A stretch of 54,120 nt of DNA from Ochrobactrum sp. RH2CCR150. GTDB taxonomy: Bacteria; Pseudomonadota; Alphaproteobacteria; Rhizobiales; Rhizobiaceae. The position numbers were made by a program, and so were the translations under genes. The notes under the pieces are model-generated. The model ran no database searches. It saw only the letters and a list, made by a program, of their open reading frames with translations, and was not told the DNA's origin. Below, piece after piece: positions 16,700 to 25,576 of the stretch. The DNA lies in assembly GCA_014138095.1 (NCBI GenBank), contig JACGXE010000022.1, positions 1 through 54,120 of the forward strand, read 5' to 3'. Numbering within the stretch: the stretch's first letter is position 1; each line of letters begins with the position of its first letter.

Positions 16700-17809
16700 A
16701 TGAAATCTGTTCTGGCAATTTGTCTCGGTGCCTCCCTGATAGGCGCTCCAGCTTTCGCTGGTGAAGTCACGATCGGTATTGCAGCTCCGTTGTCGGGTCC
16801 ACAGGCCTATTTTGGAGCGACCTGGCATAACGGCTTCAAGCTCTATGTCGAGAAGCTTAATGCTGCGGGCGGTGTCAACGGGTCAACGATCAGTATTGAT
16901 CAGCAGGACGACAAAGCGGACCCGCGTGAAGCCACACTGGTCGCTCAGAAGTTTTGCGATAATGATAAGGTCAATATCGCACTCGTGAACTTTAATTCCG
17001 GCGTAGCCCAGTCGACGCTTCCCATTTACGAAGATTGCGAACTGCCAAACATGACATTCGCGTCGAATCCGGCGCTGACCCATATGGACTACAAGTTCAT
17101 GGTGCGTCCGGTCGGCAACGATCTGACAAATGCGCGTCTTCCCGCTGAATATGCCTTAAACAAACTGGGCGCAAAAACTGCACTTGTCGTAAGCGACAAG
17201 CAGGTTTTCGGTCAGGGTGTGTCGGAAATTTTCGCAGATAATTTTAAAAAGGGTGGCGGCAAGATTGTCGATTCACTCACCGTAGCACCGGCGGACGTTG
17301 ATTTCACCGCAGTTCTTGCGAAAATCAAGGCGAGCAATCCCGACGTCATCTTCATTGGTGCGGTGATGCCGCAGCTCTCGCTTTTCGCCAAGCAAATGCA
17401 TGAACAGGGCGTCAAGTCGCAGCTCATCGTCCCGGATGGCGGTTATACGCCGGATTTCATCAATCAGGCCGGAGAAGCCAATGTTCAGGGCGTGGTCATG
17501 GCGATCCAGGTCCCGCCGATGGATGCTTCACCTGAGATCGCGGAATTCGCCAAGGCCTATAAGGAAAAGTTTGGCGAAGAAGCAGGCCCTTACTCGATCT
17601 ACGGTTACGTTCAGGGGCAAATTCTGGAAGAAGTCATTAAGACGACGAAGGGCTTCAGCCGTGAAGAAATGAATTCGGCACTCCATGGCGTCAAGGTGAA
17701 AACTGTTGTCGGCGAACTGGAGTTCGATGACATTGGCGAGCTTAAAGTTGCTCCATCCTATGTCTACCAGGTTGAAGGCAAGGGCTTTACCCTCAAGGGA
17801 TCGAACTGA
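16700..17809 (+). CDS. Branched-chain-amino-acid-type ABC transporter, periplasmic binding protein
   Basis: 369 residues. A signal peptide of about 20 residues (MKSVLAICLGASLIGAPAFA, cleavage after AFA) is followed by VTIGIAAPLSGPQAYFG, the standard start of LivK-type receptors. NAAGGVNGSTI, ALVNFNSGVAQSTLPI and FASNPALTHMDYKFMVRP mark the two lobes. LivK-like receptors bind branched amino acids, but relatives take aromatic acids, amides and urea; the catabolic neighbours suggest that the ligand is the cluster's substrate. AGGGGAA precedes the ATG. A stable hairpin after the gene may favour its higher expression over the permeases. Confidence 0.9.
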   Translation: MKSVLAICLGASLIGAPAFAGEVTIGIAAPLSGPQAYFGATWHNGFKLYVEKLNAAGGVNGSTISIDQQDDKADPREATLVAQKFCDNDKVNIALVNFNSGVAQSTLPIYEDCELPNMTFASNPALTHMDYKFMVRPVGNDLTNARLPAEYALNKLGAKTALVVSDKQVFGQGVSEIFADNFKKGGGKIVDSLTVAPADVDFTAVLAKIKASNPDVIFIGAVMPQLSLFAKQMHEQGVKSQLIVPDGGYTPDFINQAGEANVQGVVMAIQVPPMDASPEIAEFAKAYKEKFGEEAGPYSIYGYVQGQILEEVIKTTKGFSREEMNSALHGVKVKTVVGELEFDDIGELKVAPSYVYQVEGKGFTLKGSN

Positions 17810-17819
17810 GAAACGCAAG

Positions 17820-17850
17820 CTCACTTGTCGACATTATGTCGGCAAGTGAG
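17820..17850 (+). terminator. Intercistronic hairpin after the binding-protein gene
   Basis: Arms 17820-17833 and 17837-17850 (CTCACTTGTCGACA with TGTCGGCAAGTGAG) form a 14-pair stem with one wobble and a 3-base loop. There is no T run, so it is more likely an mRNA-stabilising or attenuating stem-loop than a full terminator. Confidence 0.6.
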
Positions 17851-17940
17851 GCCATCGTGCGCCTGTGCTCTCAAGTCCGGGCAGGCACTCTTCTCCCCGT
17901 TCAGCCGCATTGACGCTGAACCCTTCGAGCAGGACCCCCC

Positions 17941-18891
17941 ATGCTTGGAACATTCATCCAACAAACAGTCAACGCTTTGACTATCGGTTCGCTTTATGCC
18001 TTGATCGCACTCGGTTACACCATGGTGTACGGTGTTTTGCGAATGATCAATTTCTCCCACGCTGAAATGTTCATGCTGGGAGCCTATGCCGCGTTCTTCG
18101 GGCTGACGCTCATTGTGGGCCAGGTTGCAGGCGCAGGTACGATTGCGCTGACGATTGTCTTCTTTCTGGCTATCATCACAGTTGGCCTCATCGGTGTGGG
18201 AATTGAAAAAGTGGCGTACAAGCCGCTGCGCAACTCGTCCCGCCTGGCGCCGATGCTCTCCTCGCTTGGCGTGTCGCTCTCGCTCGTCACGGCTATTCAG
18301 ATTCTGGCCGGCCCCCAGCCGATCGGCTTCCCGAGCTTTTTCCCATCAATCCGCTTTGAAGTGCTTGGAGCCACAATTACCGCGATGCAGGTCGGCATTC
18401 TCATTGCATCGTTCATTCTCATGTACGGATTGCATCTGATTGTGAACCGCAGCCGTATTGGCGTCATCGTTCGCGCGGTTGCTGAAAACCGGGGCACGGC
18501 GCGCTTGCTCGGCATCAATGTCAATCTCGCCATTTCCATGGTCTTTTTCTTTGGGCCTTTGCTCGGTGCTGCCGGTGGGATTCTTTACGCGAGCTATTAT
18601 GGCATCATGTCGCCGACAATGGGGGCGGTGATTGGCCTCAAGGCATTCACGGCCGCAATTCTGGGAGGGATCGGTTCCATACCGGGTGCCATGCTCGGTG
18701 CTTATATTCTCGCTTTCATCGAAGTGGCGGGTGTGTCCCTGCTACCAATCGTGACAGGTGGCACGCTTGGCACCGAATATCGTGACGTTCTGTCTTTCGC
18801 GATCCTCATTCTCGTCTTGCTCGTGAAGCCAGCGGGTATTCTTGGTGAAACGGTGTCCGAAGAAAGCATGGTCTATAAGAGGGAATTCTGA
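17941..18891 (+). CDS. livH: Liv-type ABC transporter permease (LivH)
   Basis: 316 residues with about eight hydrophobic segments. It begins with the typical LivH string QTVNALTIGSLYALIALGYTMVYGVLRMINFSHAEMFMLG and carries the conserved coupling region RNRGTARLLGINVNLAISMVFFFG. GGIGSIPGAMLGAY lies in the last third. It forms the inner-membrane channel with LivM. Compared with most LivH proteins the length is normal. The gene ends on the first base of the next start codon, so the two are coupled. Confidence 0.92.
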   Translation: MLGTFIQQTVNALTIGSLYALIALGYTMVYGVLRMINFSHAEMFMLGAYAAFFGLTLIVGQVAGAGTIALTIVFFLAIITVGLIGVGIEKVAYKPLRNSSRLAPMLSSLGVSLSLVTAIQILAGPQPIGFPSFFPSIRFEVLGATITAMQVGILIASFILMYGLHLIVNRSRIGVIVRAVAENRGTARLLGINVNLAISMVFFFGPLLGAAGGILYASYYGIMSPTMGAVIGLKAFTAAILGGIGSIPGAMLGAYILAFIEVAGVSLLPIVTGGTLGTEYRDVLSFAILILVLLVKPAGILGETVSEESMVYKREF

Positions 18892-19886
18892 TGTCGATCG
18901 CTGCTGCTTCAGTAACAAAAGAAAAGGCCAAAGGTCGCCTGACGGCATTCCTTGTGCTCGCTGCCGTTGTCGCTCTTATAATAGCGACACCATTTTTGCC
19001 CAATTACTATATCCGTGTCGTCAATGGATTGTTGATCTACATCCTGTTGGGAATTGGTCTGAACATTGTGATCGGATATGCGGGTTTGCTCGACCTGGGC
19101 TTTGTCGCCTTCTATGCGGTCGGTGCGTATACATACGGGCTCCTTGCCAGCCCCCAGTTTGACCTGCATTTCTCCTTCTTTACAATTCTGTTGATAGCCG
19201 TCTTCCTCGGCGCGATGACCGGCATTCTGCTGGGTATACCGGTTCTCAAGTTACGGGGTGACTATCTGGCAATCGTCACGCTCGGCTTCGGCGAGATTAT
19301 TCGTATCGTTATCAACAATGTCGATTGGCTCACGGGTGGCCCTCAGGGGATTGCACGTCTGGATAAGCTCCAAATCTTCGGATTTGATTTCAGCAAACCG
19401 GCCCAGATATACTGGCTGTTGTTGGTGACGGTTCTGGTCGTGGCGATTGTTGTCTGGCGGCTGGAGCAATCCATTCTGGGCAAGGCCTGGTCGGCAGTGC
19501 GTGAAGATCAGGATGCCGCTCGTGGTATCGGTATCAACACCACAAATGCCAAACTGGCAGCCTTTGCAACCTCAGCGTCAATTGGGTCCATTGCAGGGGT
19601 CATCTTTGCAGCGTCACAACGCTTTGTCAGTCCCGAAAGCTTCACGCTCCAGGAATCGGTGCTTATTGTCCTGATGATCGTTATTGGCGGTATCGGAAAT
19701 ATCCTCGGAATTATTGCTGGCGCGACGATCTTGATCATTCTGCCCGAGGTTTTGCGCGAATTTGCGGAATGGAGAATTCTGTTTCTCGGTCTGCTCATGA
19801 TCACGCTCATCATCATTCGTCCAGCAGGTATCGTGCCGCGTACTTTTGGTCCGGATAAACTATTCAGGAGGCTACTCGGAAAATGA
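18891..19886 (+). CDS. livM: Liv-type ABC transporter permease (LivM)
   Basis: 331 residues, with about nine hydrophobic stretches. YIRVVNGLLIYILLGIGLNIVIGYAGLLDLGFVAFYAVGAYTYG is the LivM hallmark. The EAA-like coupling segment is RLEQSILGKAWSAVREDQDAARGIGINTTNAKLAAF. GGIGNILGIIAGA near the end matches the LivH counterpart. Overlaps its neighbours at both ends, the downstream overlap being the usual ATGA. Confidence 0.92.
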   Translation: MSIAAASVTKEKAKGRLTAFLVLAAVVALIIATPFLPNYYIRVVNGLLIYILLGIGLNIVIGYAGLLDLGFVAFYAVGAYTYGLLASPQFDLHFSFFTILLIAVFLGAMTGILLGIPVLKLRGDYLAIVTLGFGEIIRIVINNVDWLTGGPQGIARLDKLQIFGFDFSKPAQIYWLLLVTVLVVAIVVWRLEQSILGKAWSAVREDQDAARGIGINTTNAKLAAFATSASIGSIAGVIFAASQRFVSPESFTLQESVLIVLMIVIGGIGNILGIIAGATILIILPEVLREFAEWRILFLGLLMITLIIIRPAGIVPRTFGPDKLFRRLLGK

Positions 19887-20713
19887 CGCTCGCCTTCAAT
19901 AATCTGCGGAAGCAGTATGGTGAAGTCGTTGCAACGGACGATGTCACCACGCAGTTCGTGCCCGGCCTGATCCACGGTATCATCGGTCCCAACGGTGCCG
20001 GAAAATCGACGCTGATCAACATGACCGCCGGTTCCTACGAGGTATCGTCCGGCTCGATCACACTGGATGGAAGACACCTCGAGAACCTTAAGAAATATCA
20101 GATTGCCAATGCGGGCGTGGCACGCACGTACCAAAACATTCGACTGTTCGATCAAATGACAGCAGTGGAAAATCTGGAAGTATGTTTCTATCCGCAGGAT
20201 GTAAAAAACACCTGGAAGGAGGTCGTCTGGCCACCTTTCAGCCGTGCTGAAAAAGCGCGTCGTCGTGCCATCTGCATGGAAATCCTCGAGTTCTTCAACC
20301 TGCAGGGCTATGCTAATTCGGAAGCCGGAAGTTTATCTTACGGCAGGCAGCGAATGCTGGAAATTGCGCGTGCGCTGGTCATGAACCCGCGTGTGCTCTT
20401 GCTGGACGAACCGGCGGCGGGCTTAAACCATCACGAGACTGCTGAGTTGACCAGGCAGCTGGCTGCACTTCGTTCTCCGGATCGGATCATGATTGTCGTC
20501 GAACATGACATGGATCTCGTCATGACGGTTTGCGACAACATCGTGGTCATGCATCACGGCAAACTACTTTTCCAGGGAACGCCTGCACAGGTTCAGGCAA
20601 ATCCTGACGTTCAACTCGCCTATCTGGGGACAGACAATGACATCGACGAAATCCGCACCGCTGCTGAAGATCGCCGGGCTAAGCTCGGGATACGGGCGCG
20701 TCGGCGTTCTTGA
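19883..20713 (+). CDS. livG: Liv-type ABC transporter ATP-binding protein (LivG)
   Basis: 276 residues. Walker A is GPNGAGKST at about 35-43, the signature is LSYGRQRMLEIARAL, Walker B is LLLDEPAAGLNHHE, and the switch histidine lies in VVEHDMDLVM. The signature has SYG where most have SGG or SYG in this subfamily. The family body ends at about residue 250 (YLGT); the remaining 25 residues read through the start of livF in another frame, ending RARRRS. This tail is unusual and probably has no function. Confidence 0.9.
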   Translation: MTLAFNNLRKQYGEVVATDDVTTQFVPGLIHGIIGPNGAGKSTLINMTAGSYEVSSGSITLDGRHLENLKKYQIANAGVARTYQNIRLFDQMTAVENLEVCFYPQDVKNTWKEVVWPPFSRAEKARRRAICMEILEFFNLQGYANSEAGSLSYGRQRMLEIARALVMNPRVLLLDEPAAGLNHHETAELTRQLAALRSPDRIMIVVEHDMDLVMTVCDNIVVMHHGKLLFQGTPAQVQANPDVQLAYLGTDNDIDEIRTAAEDRRAKLGIRARRRS

Positions 20714-21386
20714 GGGCGTCGATCTGGAGGTTGATCCTCAGGAAATCGTAGTTATCCTCGGACCGAATGGCGCTGGCAAGACCACGTTGCTGAATTCGAT
20801 TTCAGGCGTGGCACAGGCGACCGCCGGCAAGATTTTCTTCGACGGCAAGGATATCACCGGTGCCAGGCCGGAGCAGGTTGTCCGCATGGGATTGACTCAT
20901 TGTCCGGAAGGCCGCCAGATTTTCCAGCGTCTCACCGTGGAAGAAAACCTGGTTGCGGCGCATATCGGCCGGATGGGGAAGAGCTTCGATACCCTCCGTC
21001 AGGAAGTCTTCGATCTGTTCCCGGTCCTCAAGGAGCGTCGCAACGGCATGGCAAGCCGTATGTCCGGCGGTCAGCAGCAAATGCTGGCTATCGGACGCGC
21101 GCTGATGTCCGAGCCCAAACTACTTATGTTGGATGAACCATCTCTGGGGCTGGCGCCGAAGATCATTCATCAGATTTTTCGCATCATTCTCGACCTCTCT
21201 CAGACAGGTATTTCAATCCTGTTAGTGGAGCAGAACGTTCAACTGGCGCTCGAATGTGGGGATTATGCATATCTTTTGAACACAGGTCGCGTCAGATTGC
21301 ACGGCCCGGCAAAGGAAATGGTCGATCACTCCGACTTGAGCGAGCACTATCTCGGTGGCGCATCAGAGGAAAACCTCCATGTTTGA
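20637..21386 (+). CDS. livF: Liv-type ABC transporter ATP-binding protein (LivF)
   Basis: 249 residues. Walker A GPNGAGKTT, signature MSGGQQQMLAIGRAL, Walker B LLMLDEPSLGLAP and the histidine-equivalent position in LLVEQNVQLALE (Q as usual for LivF) are all present. It starts 77 bases inside livG in another frame; the ATG lies in the TGGGGACAGACAATG context. It pairs with LivG to drive the importer. Confidence 0.92.
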   Translation: MTSTKSAPLLKIAGLSSGYGRVGVLEGVDLEVDPQEIVVILGPNGAGKTTLLNSISGVAQATAGKIFFDGKDITGARPEQVVRMGLTHCPEGRQIFQRLTVEENLVAAHIGRMGKSFDTLRQEVFDLFPVLKERRNGMASRMSGGQQQMLAIGRALMSEPKLLMLDEPSLGLAPKIIHQIFRIILDLSQTGISILLVEQNVQLALECGDYAYLLNTGRVRLHGPAKEMVDHSDLSEHYLGGASEENLHV

Positions 21387-22671
21387 AGTCGATTGGAAAA
21401 CGCCGCATCTTTGGCGCAAAACGACGGCAAAACGCATTGCTGCGCCGGAATTGTATGGAGAGCACCATACGGATGTTCTGGTGGTTGGCGGTGGCTTTAC
21501 CGGCATGGCCGCCGCGCTGGGGGCTCGCGATTGCGGCGCGGACGTCATTCTACTGGAAGGCAATGAAATCGGCTCGTCAGCGTCGGGCCGCAACCACGGT
21601 CTGGTGATTTCCCACCATTCCAAAGCCTCGCCGAGCGAATTTGAAGCAATATATGGCAAAAAGATCGGCGGGAAGTTTAACCATATGGTTGCCCAATCCG
21701 CCGATGTCGCATTCGGATTGATGCAACGATTTGGCATTGATGCGCACCAGGTGCGGAACGGCTGGATTCAGCCGGCGCATAATGATGCGACCTTGCGACG
21801 TGCACGCCAGTTCCATGACGAATGGAAGGCGCTGGGTGCCGATGTCCAATGGATGGATCGTGCAGAGGTATCGGCCCGGATTGGCAGCCCTTATCTGGGG
21901 GGCTGGATCGTTCGCAATTCCGGCCATATCAACCCGTTTGCCATGACGATCGGATTGGCGCAGGCGCTTGAAAAAGAAGGGGTTAGGGTCTTCGAAAACT
22001 CGAAGGCTCTTTCTCTGGAAAAAAGCGGTAGTGGATGGCGGGTCAAAACGAGTAAGGGGTCGATCTTTGCTTCACGGGTTGTCCTTGCAACGAATGCGTT
22101 GACGGATAAATTATGGCCCGGCCTGCAACAGACGCTCATTCCGTTCAAGGTTTTCCAGGCGGCTACCGAACCCCTGCCTGAAGAACTCCGCGCACATATA
22201 ATGGTCGGCAATCCTGCCGTGTCCGATATGCGCAACGACCTGCGTTATTTCCATTATGACTGCGATAATCGTCTCGTCAGCGGTGGGACTCATAGTTTTT
22301 GGCATAATGAAGCGGAACGGGGCCGCGATAAGGTTGCCCAAACACTGAAGAACGCATTTTCAGCGTTCAAAGATTCCCCAAAAATGACCGAGTATTGGCA
22401 CGGAACTTTTGCTGTGGTTCCCGATCGCAGGCCACGATTGTACCGGCTTGCACCGGGATTGGTATTCGGTGGCGTTTATTCCGGGCGAGGCGTCGCATTG
22501 TCCATGTCCTTAGGGCAGGAGATTGGACGATGGGCGATGGACCGCACTAACGACGAAAACATGCCCCTGCCTATAACCAACATGCAGCCCGTTCCATTTC
22601 ACCCGGTTGCCACGCAATTGGCCAATCGCATTCATACCTGGCACCGTTTGAAGGACAAGCTTAGTCGTTGA
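21379..22671 (+). CDS. DAO-type FAD-dependent oxidoreductase
   Basis: 430 residues from the ATG at 21379, which overlaps the livF stop by 8 bases. TDVLVVGGGFTGMAAALGARDCGADVILLEG at about 30-60 is the FAD fold, and GSSASGRNHGLVI follows as in glycine/sarcosine/D-amino-acid oxidase and PuuB-type proteins. The C-terminal RRPRLYRLAPGLVFGGVYSGRGVALS contains the second FAD contact. These enzymes oxidise a C-N bond to an imine or aldehyde. Its place at the end of the transporter operon suggests the first attack on an imported amine or amino acid (inference), which would suit the ProC-like imine reductase at 2906. No terminator is visible after it. Confidence 0.88.
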   Translation: MFEVDWKTPHLWRKTTAKRIAAPELYGEHHTDVLVVGGGFTGMAAALGARDCGADVILLEGNEIGSSASGRNHGLVISHHSKASPSEFEAIYGKKIGGKFNHMVAQSADVAFGLMQRFGIDAHQVRNGWIQPAHNDATLRRARQFHDEWKALGADVQWMDRAEVSARIGSPYLGGWIVRNSGHINPFAMTIGLAQALEKEGVRVFENSKALSLEKSGSGWRVKTSKGSIFASRVVLATNALTDKLWPGLQQTLIPFKVFQAATEPLPEELRAHIMVGNPAVSDMRNDLRYFHYDCDNRLVSGGTHSFWHNEAERGRDKVAQTLKNAFSAFKDSPKMTEYWHGTFAVVPDRRPRLYRLAPGLVFGGVYSGRGVALSMSLGQEIGRWAMDRTNDENMPLPITNMQPVPFHPVATQLANRIHTWHRLKDKLSR

Positions 22672-23053
22672 TACATATATATTCATGCGGAGTTTCGCGA
22701 TGCGTTGACCGCTTTTCCCACCAACGAACAGTCTTTAGTAAGTCTTTGACAAGATTAGAATTGGTTGTGCAATAGGTTTCATCAAGTTGGAATAGCGTCG
22801 ATTTCCTCAGTATTTTGAGCCTATCGACGATTTGACTCCATGCCTGAGCTAAACGAAAAGCCTTCAATAATGTCGATCTTGACTGGCAATCAGATCATCT
22901 CTCGATAGAGGAGGCCAGCGGTTCATATCTTCTTAATGTGTTCCCGGTGGAACAGGGGTTGCAGACTTATGCTTAACTGTGAAAGGTTACATCCCGCTGT
23001 ACCAATCGTGCCCGGAACGATTAAAAGTTCGCCCAGACAGGAGCTTCAAAGTA
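22672..23053. other. Intergenic region containing the second copy of the dispersed repeat
   Basis: Bases 22877-22932 match 1776-1831, beginning with the identical TCTTGACTGGCAATC. Read forward the stretch encodes DWQSDHLSIEEASGSYLL, similar to DWQSAHLPIAGVSGSY in the first copy, and the frame runs on to a stop at about 22977. A short open frame on the other strand (22661-22867) has no recognisable features. No promoter stands out. Confidence 0.45.
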
Positions 23054-23752
23054 ATGTTGAACTTCGAGCTATTCAGATGGGCTCTGCGATATTACGGCTG
23101 GCCATTGGTGTTCTTTTCCGGGCTGGTTGGTGCCAAGTTCGCCTTCGACAGCGATCACCCTATGGTATTGTTCACCGTAGTGTATGCTGCCGCCGTCGCT
23201 GTGTTGTTTATTATGGAACGCATTATTCCGTATGAAGGACGCTGGCTTGAGGCGGATGGTGAGATCTGGAATGATATCGCTCATACGTTGTTGACCAAGG
23301 GACTTGTTCAAGTCGCTGCACTTGCTGCGACGCTGTTTCCTATGATAGCTGCCAGCTTTCTGCAGCCGCTCGCTACGCTTCAGTTTAGCTTCTGGCCGAC
23401 CACATTGCCTTGCGTGCTACAGGTTGCATTGGCCGTAATCATTGCAGAGTTCGGCCTGTATTGGTCGCATCGTATCGCGCACGAGCGGCTGTTCTTCTGG
23501 CGCTTCCACGCATTGCATCACTCCGTGACCCGGCTCTGGGTAGTCAACACCGGCCGGTTTCATGTCATCGACTCTCTATTCAAGGTCGCACTGAGCCAAG
23601 CTCCGCTCTATTTGCTGGGTGCCCCACTTCAGATATTTTGGTGGTTAGGTGCAGTCACTGCCTTTGCAGGCATTCTCACCCATTGCAATGCCGACATGAG
23701 GACAGGGATATTTGACGAACTAACCGGACGGCGCTTCGCCACAAGGCGATAA
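23054..23752 (+). pseudogene. Sterol desaturase/fatty acid hydroxylase-family protein, truncated at the C-terminus
   Basis: 232 residues from the ATG at 23054, which follows AGGAG; a GTG at 22979 is less likely. Four hydrophobic segments precede the di-iron histidine clusters: HRIAH and HALHHS are intact. Homologues continue after HCNAD with a further cluster of the form H-x-W-H-H. Here the reading frame instead turns, after RTGIF, into DELTGRRFATRR and a stop. The lost third cluster should abolish hydroxylase activity. The 3' end abuts a fragment of an unrelated membrane-protein gene on the opposite strand, so a recombination or deletion cut this gene. The GC-rich 5' end looks normal. Confidence 0.75.
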
Positions 23753-23913
23753 ACCAGAATAGCCCTGCATTGGCTGCGCCATGCGCAGCCAATGCGGTGA
23801 AGCCAAGGATAAGCGGATAGCTGAACATGATGACCGGAAAGGCACGAAACCCGCCAATAAGAATAATTTGCAGCACACCCGATTCAAGAGGTGACAGGCC
23901 AAATCCTCGACTA
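23742..23913 (-). pseudogene. Decayed, internally deleted copy of the small membrane protein encoded at 25181-25576
   Basis: On the minus strand this encodes LSPLESGVLQIILIGGFRAFPVIMFSYPL joined directly to ILGFTALAAHGAANAGLFWFIAL. The intact gene has the same two parts separated by about 50 residues (MFGIPAFFVARYL to GGYHGRPSPI). No start codon remains in this frame: the nearest ATG, at the end of the HEAT gene, is out of frame. The C-terminal part runs into the antisense of the sterol desaturase. It lies just after the HEAT gene, so this gene was once flanked by the membrane-protein gene on both sides. Confidence 0.7.
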
Positions 23914-23916
23914 CCA

Positions 23917-25116
23917 TCAGTCTGAAGTTATAACCGAGGGAAAAGATCTTGCTGCCTTTGTGAGCCTTCGGTGTAACCGATCATCGGCCGATGTCTCGTT
24001 CAACGTCGCATCTATGGCTTCTTGCCCGGACTTTCGCATCATCACGAGACCAAAGATTGCGGCCTCGCTTACCTTTTCATCATCGGTTCTCTTCAGGATG
24101 GCTATATAGGCGGAGGACAACCGTGGATCATTGTGAAAGCTACTGTTCGTAAGCCTCATTATATCAGTTATCTCTTCCGGATTGTTGGAAGCCTGCAAAG
24201 CGGCAAATAACTGTTTCTCACCGGGCTCGCCGGTGGCCCGCAGTGCAGATACAAGTTCGGCTCTCTCCTCAATCCTATGCGCCCGGTTGAATGCATCCGC
24301 AAGCGCACTGGCGACGCGATCGCTGCCGTCGGTCTGTTTCCTGACTTTACCGGCAGCGAGACTCAATTCGACTTCTGTTCGGGCGGAGGCGAGATCTTTC
24401 AAGGCAGATTCCAGCAGAGCGTCATTTTTTAAGCCCGCCTTCCCGAGCGTTCGCGCAGCCGACTGACGTGCGCCAGCATTGTCGGATTTAAGCAAGTCCC
24501 GCATTTTGGCAATAGACCGTTCACTGAGGTCCGTATCGGCGAGCAAATGTGCCAGATCTCCACTGAACCTGTCATTGGTACTGGCGTAGAATGCGTTGCG
24601 TACAAGAGGTAAAACCTCTTCCCCCTGATAGACGATTGCTGCCGAAGTGGTGGCTCGCAAGGCTTCGTTTTCCGTTCGCTCCAGCAGGGCGAGTAATCCC
24701 GGACCGAATTCAACAGGATGAGGAGCTACAACGGTGAAATTGGCAAGATTGGCTTCAAGTTGCAGATTTCTCGTTTCAAAGAGAAGTCTTCCGATAAGAG
24801 TGACTAGTTCGGGCGGCAACTCGATCGGCTCTCGCTTGAATTTCATCGGACCAACAATTCCGGCAAGGAGATAGGTGACCTCAATACGCTCATCGTCGTC
24901 CTTGGCTGCAGCTAGACGTTTTGTCAGACTCGGCAGCGCGTTAGGGCCAAGTGCAATAATGCTACGCGTTGCAGCAAAATATGCTTCTTCGCTTTGGGCA
25001 GACGTCATTGCATCAAAAGCGTTCTGAACAGACGTTTCAACAGTGTCAGCCCAGGACGGAGCGCTCGCCGTTACTAATATCGCAATCAGACAAGCAGTTG
25101 AGGAGGGGTGCTTCAT
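23917..25116 (-). CDS. Exported HEAT-repeat-like protein
   Basis: 399 residues. A signal peptide (MKHPSSTACLIAILVTASAPSWA, cleavage after SWA) is followed by an almost wholly helical protein with repeating pairs of helices, for example ALPSLTKRLAAAKDDDERIEVTYLLAGIVG, GARQSAARTLGKAGLKNDALLESALKDL and EERAELVSALRATGEPGEKQLFAAL. This is the pattern of HEAT or PBS-lyase repeats, which act as protein-binding scaffolds. No catalytic residues stand out. It is the last gene of the operon with the SecY-like protein and a 4-TM protein, 64 bp after the latter. A periplasmic or surface scaffold working with them is a guess. Confidence 0.65.
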   Translation of the reverse strand: MKHPSSTACLIAILVTASAPSWADTVETSVQNAFDAMTSAQSEEAYFAATRSIIALGPNALPSLTKRLAAAKDDDERIEVTYLLAGIVGPMKFKREPIELPPELVTLIGRLLFETRNLQLEANLANFTVVAPHPVEFGPGLLALLERTENEALRATTSAAIVYQGEEVLPLVRNAFYASTNDRFSGDLAHLLADTDLSERSIAKMRDLLKSDNAGARQSAARTLGKAGLKNDALLESALKDLASARTEVELSLAAGKVRKQTDGSDRVASALADAFNRAHRIEERAELVSALRATGEPGEKQLFAALQASNNPEEITDIMRLTNSSFHNDPRLSSAYIAILKRTDDEKVSEAAIFGLVMMRKSGQEAIDATLNETSADDRLHRRLTKAARSFPSVITSD

Positions 25117-25180
25117 AGTTTTTGGGCATTCCTAAATTTGAGTTTCCGAGAGCGGCGATGTGTAGCAAAAATTTCTGCAA

Positions 25181-25576
25181 TCAATTCTGTGGTGCTGAAG
25201 GTGGAGCTTTATGCTCGTTGCGCGACCTCAAGGCGATGAACCAGAACAGCCCTGCGACAACGGCGCTGTGAGCCGCCATCGCTGCAAAGCCAAGAATGAT
25301 CGGCGAAGGGCGCCCGTGATATCCGCCATCAAGCGCGACCATCACACAGCACACGAATAGCCCAAGTCCGGCACCGCCAAGGAGCACAGCCCTTAAGCTC
25401 AGCCACCCAAGATATCGGGCAACGAAGAATGCAGGTATTCCGAACATCAATGCGAGTGGATAGCTGAACATAATGATCGGGAAGCCGTGAAAGCCTCCCA
25501 TGAGGATCATGTTCAGTACGCCCGATGCAAGAGGTGACAAAGCAAATCCCAGTATGATCCTTGCGGTACCTGTCAC
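25181..25576 (-). CDS. Small membrane protein with four predicted TM segments
   Basis: 131 residues if it starts at the GTG at 25576, which overlaps the stop of the SecY-like gene as GTGA. A longer frame reaching 25762 lies wholly within that gene and does not look like protein. Four hydrophobic segments are seen: LGFALSPLASGVLNMILMGG, FPIIMFSYPLALMFGIPAFF, LRAVLLGGAGLGLFVCCVMVAL and ILGFAAMAAHSAVVAGLFWFIAL. The C-terminus is short and charged. I do not recognise the family. A decayed copy lies at 23742-23913. Its tight coupling to the SecY-like gene suggests that the two proteins act together in the membrane. Confidence 0.65.
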   Translation of the reverse strand: MTGTARIILGFALSPLASGVLNMILMGGFHGFPIIMFSYPLALMFGIPAFFVARYLGWLSLRAVLLGGAGLGLFVCCVMVALDGGYHGRPSPIILGFAAMAAHSAVVAGLFWFIALRSRNEHKAPPSAPQN

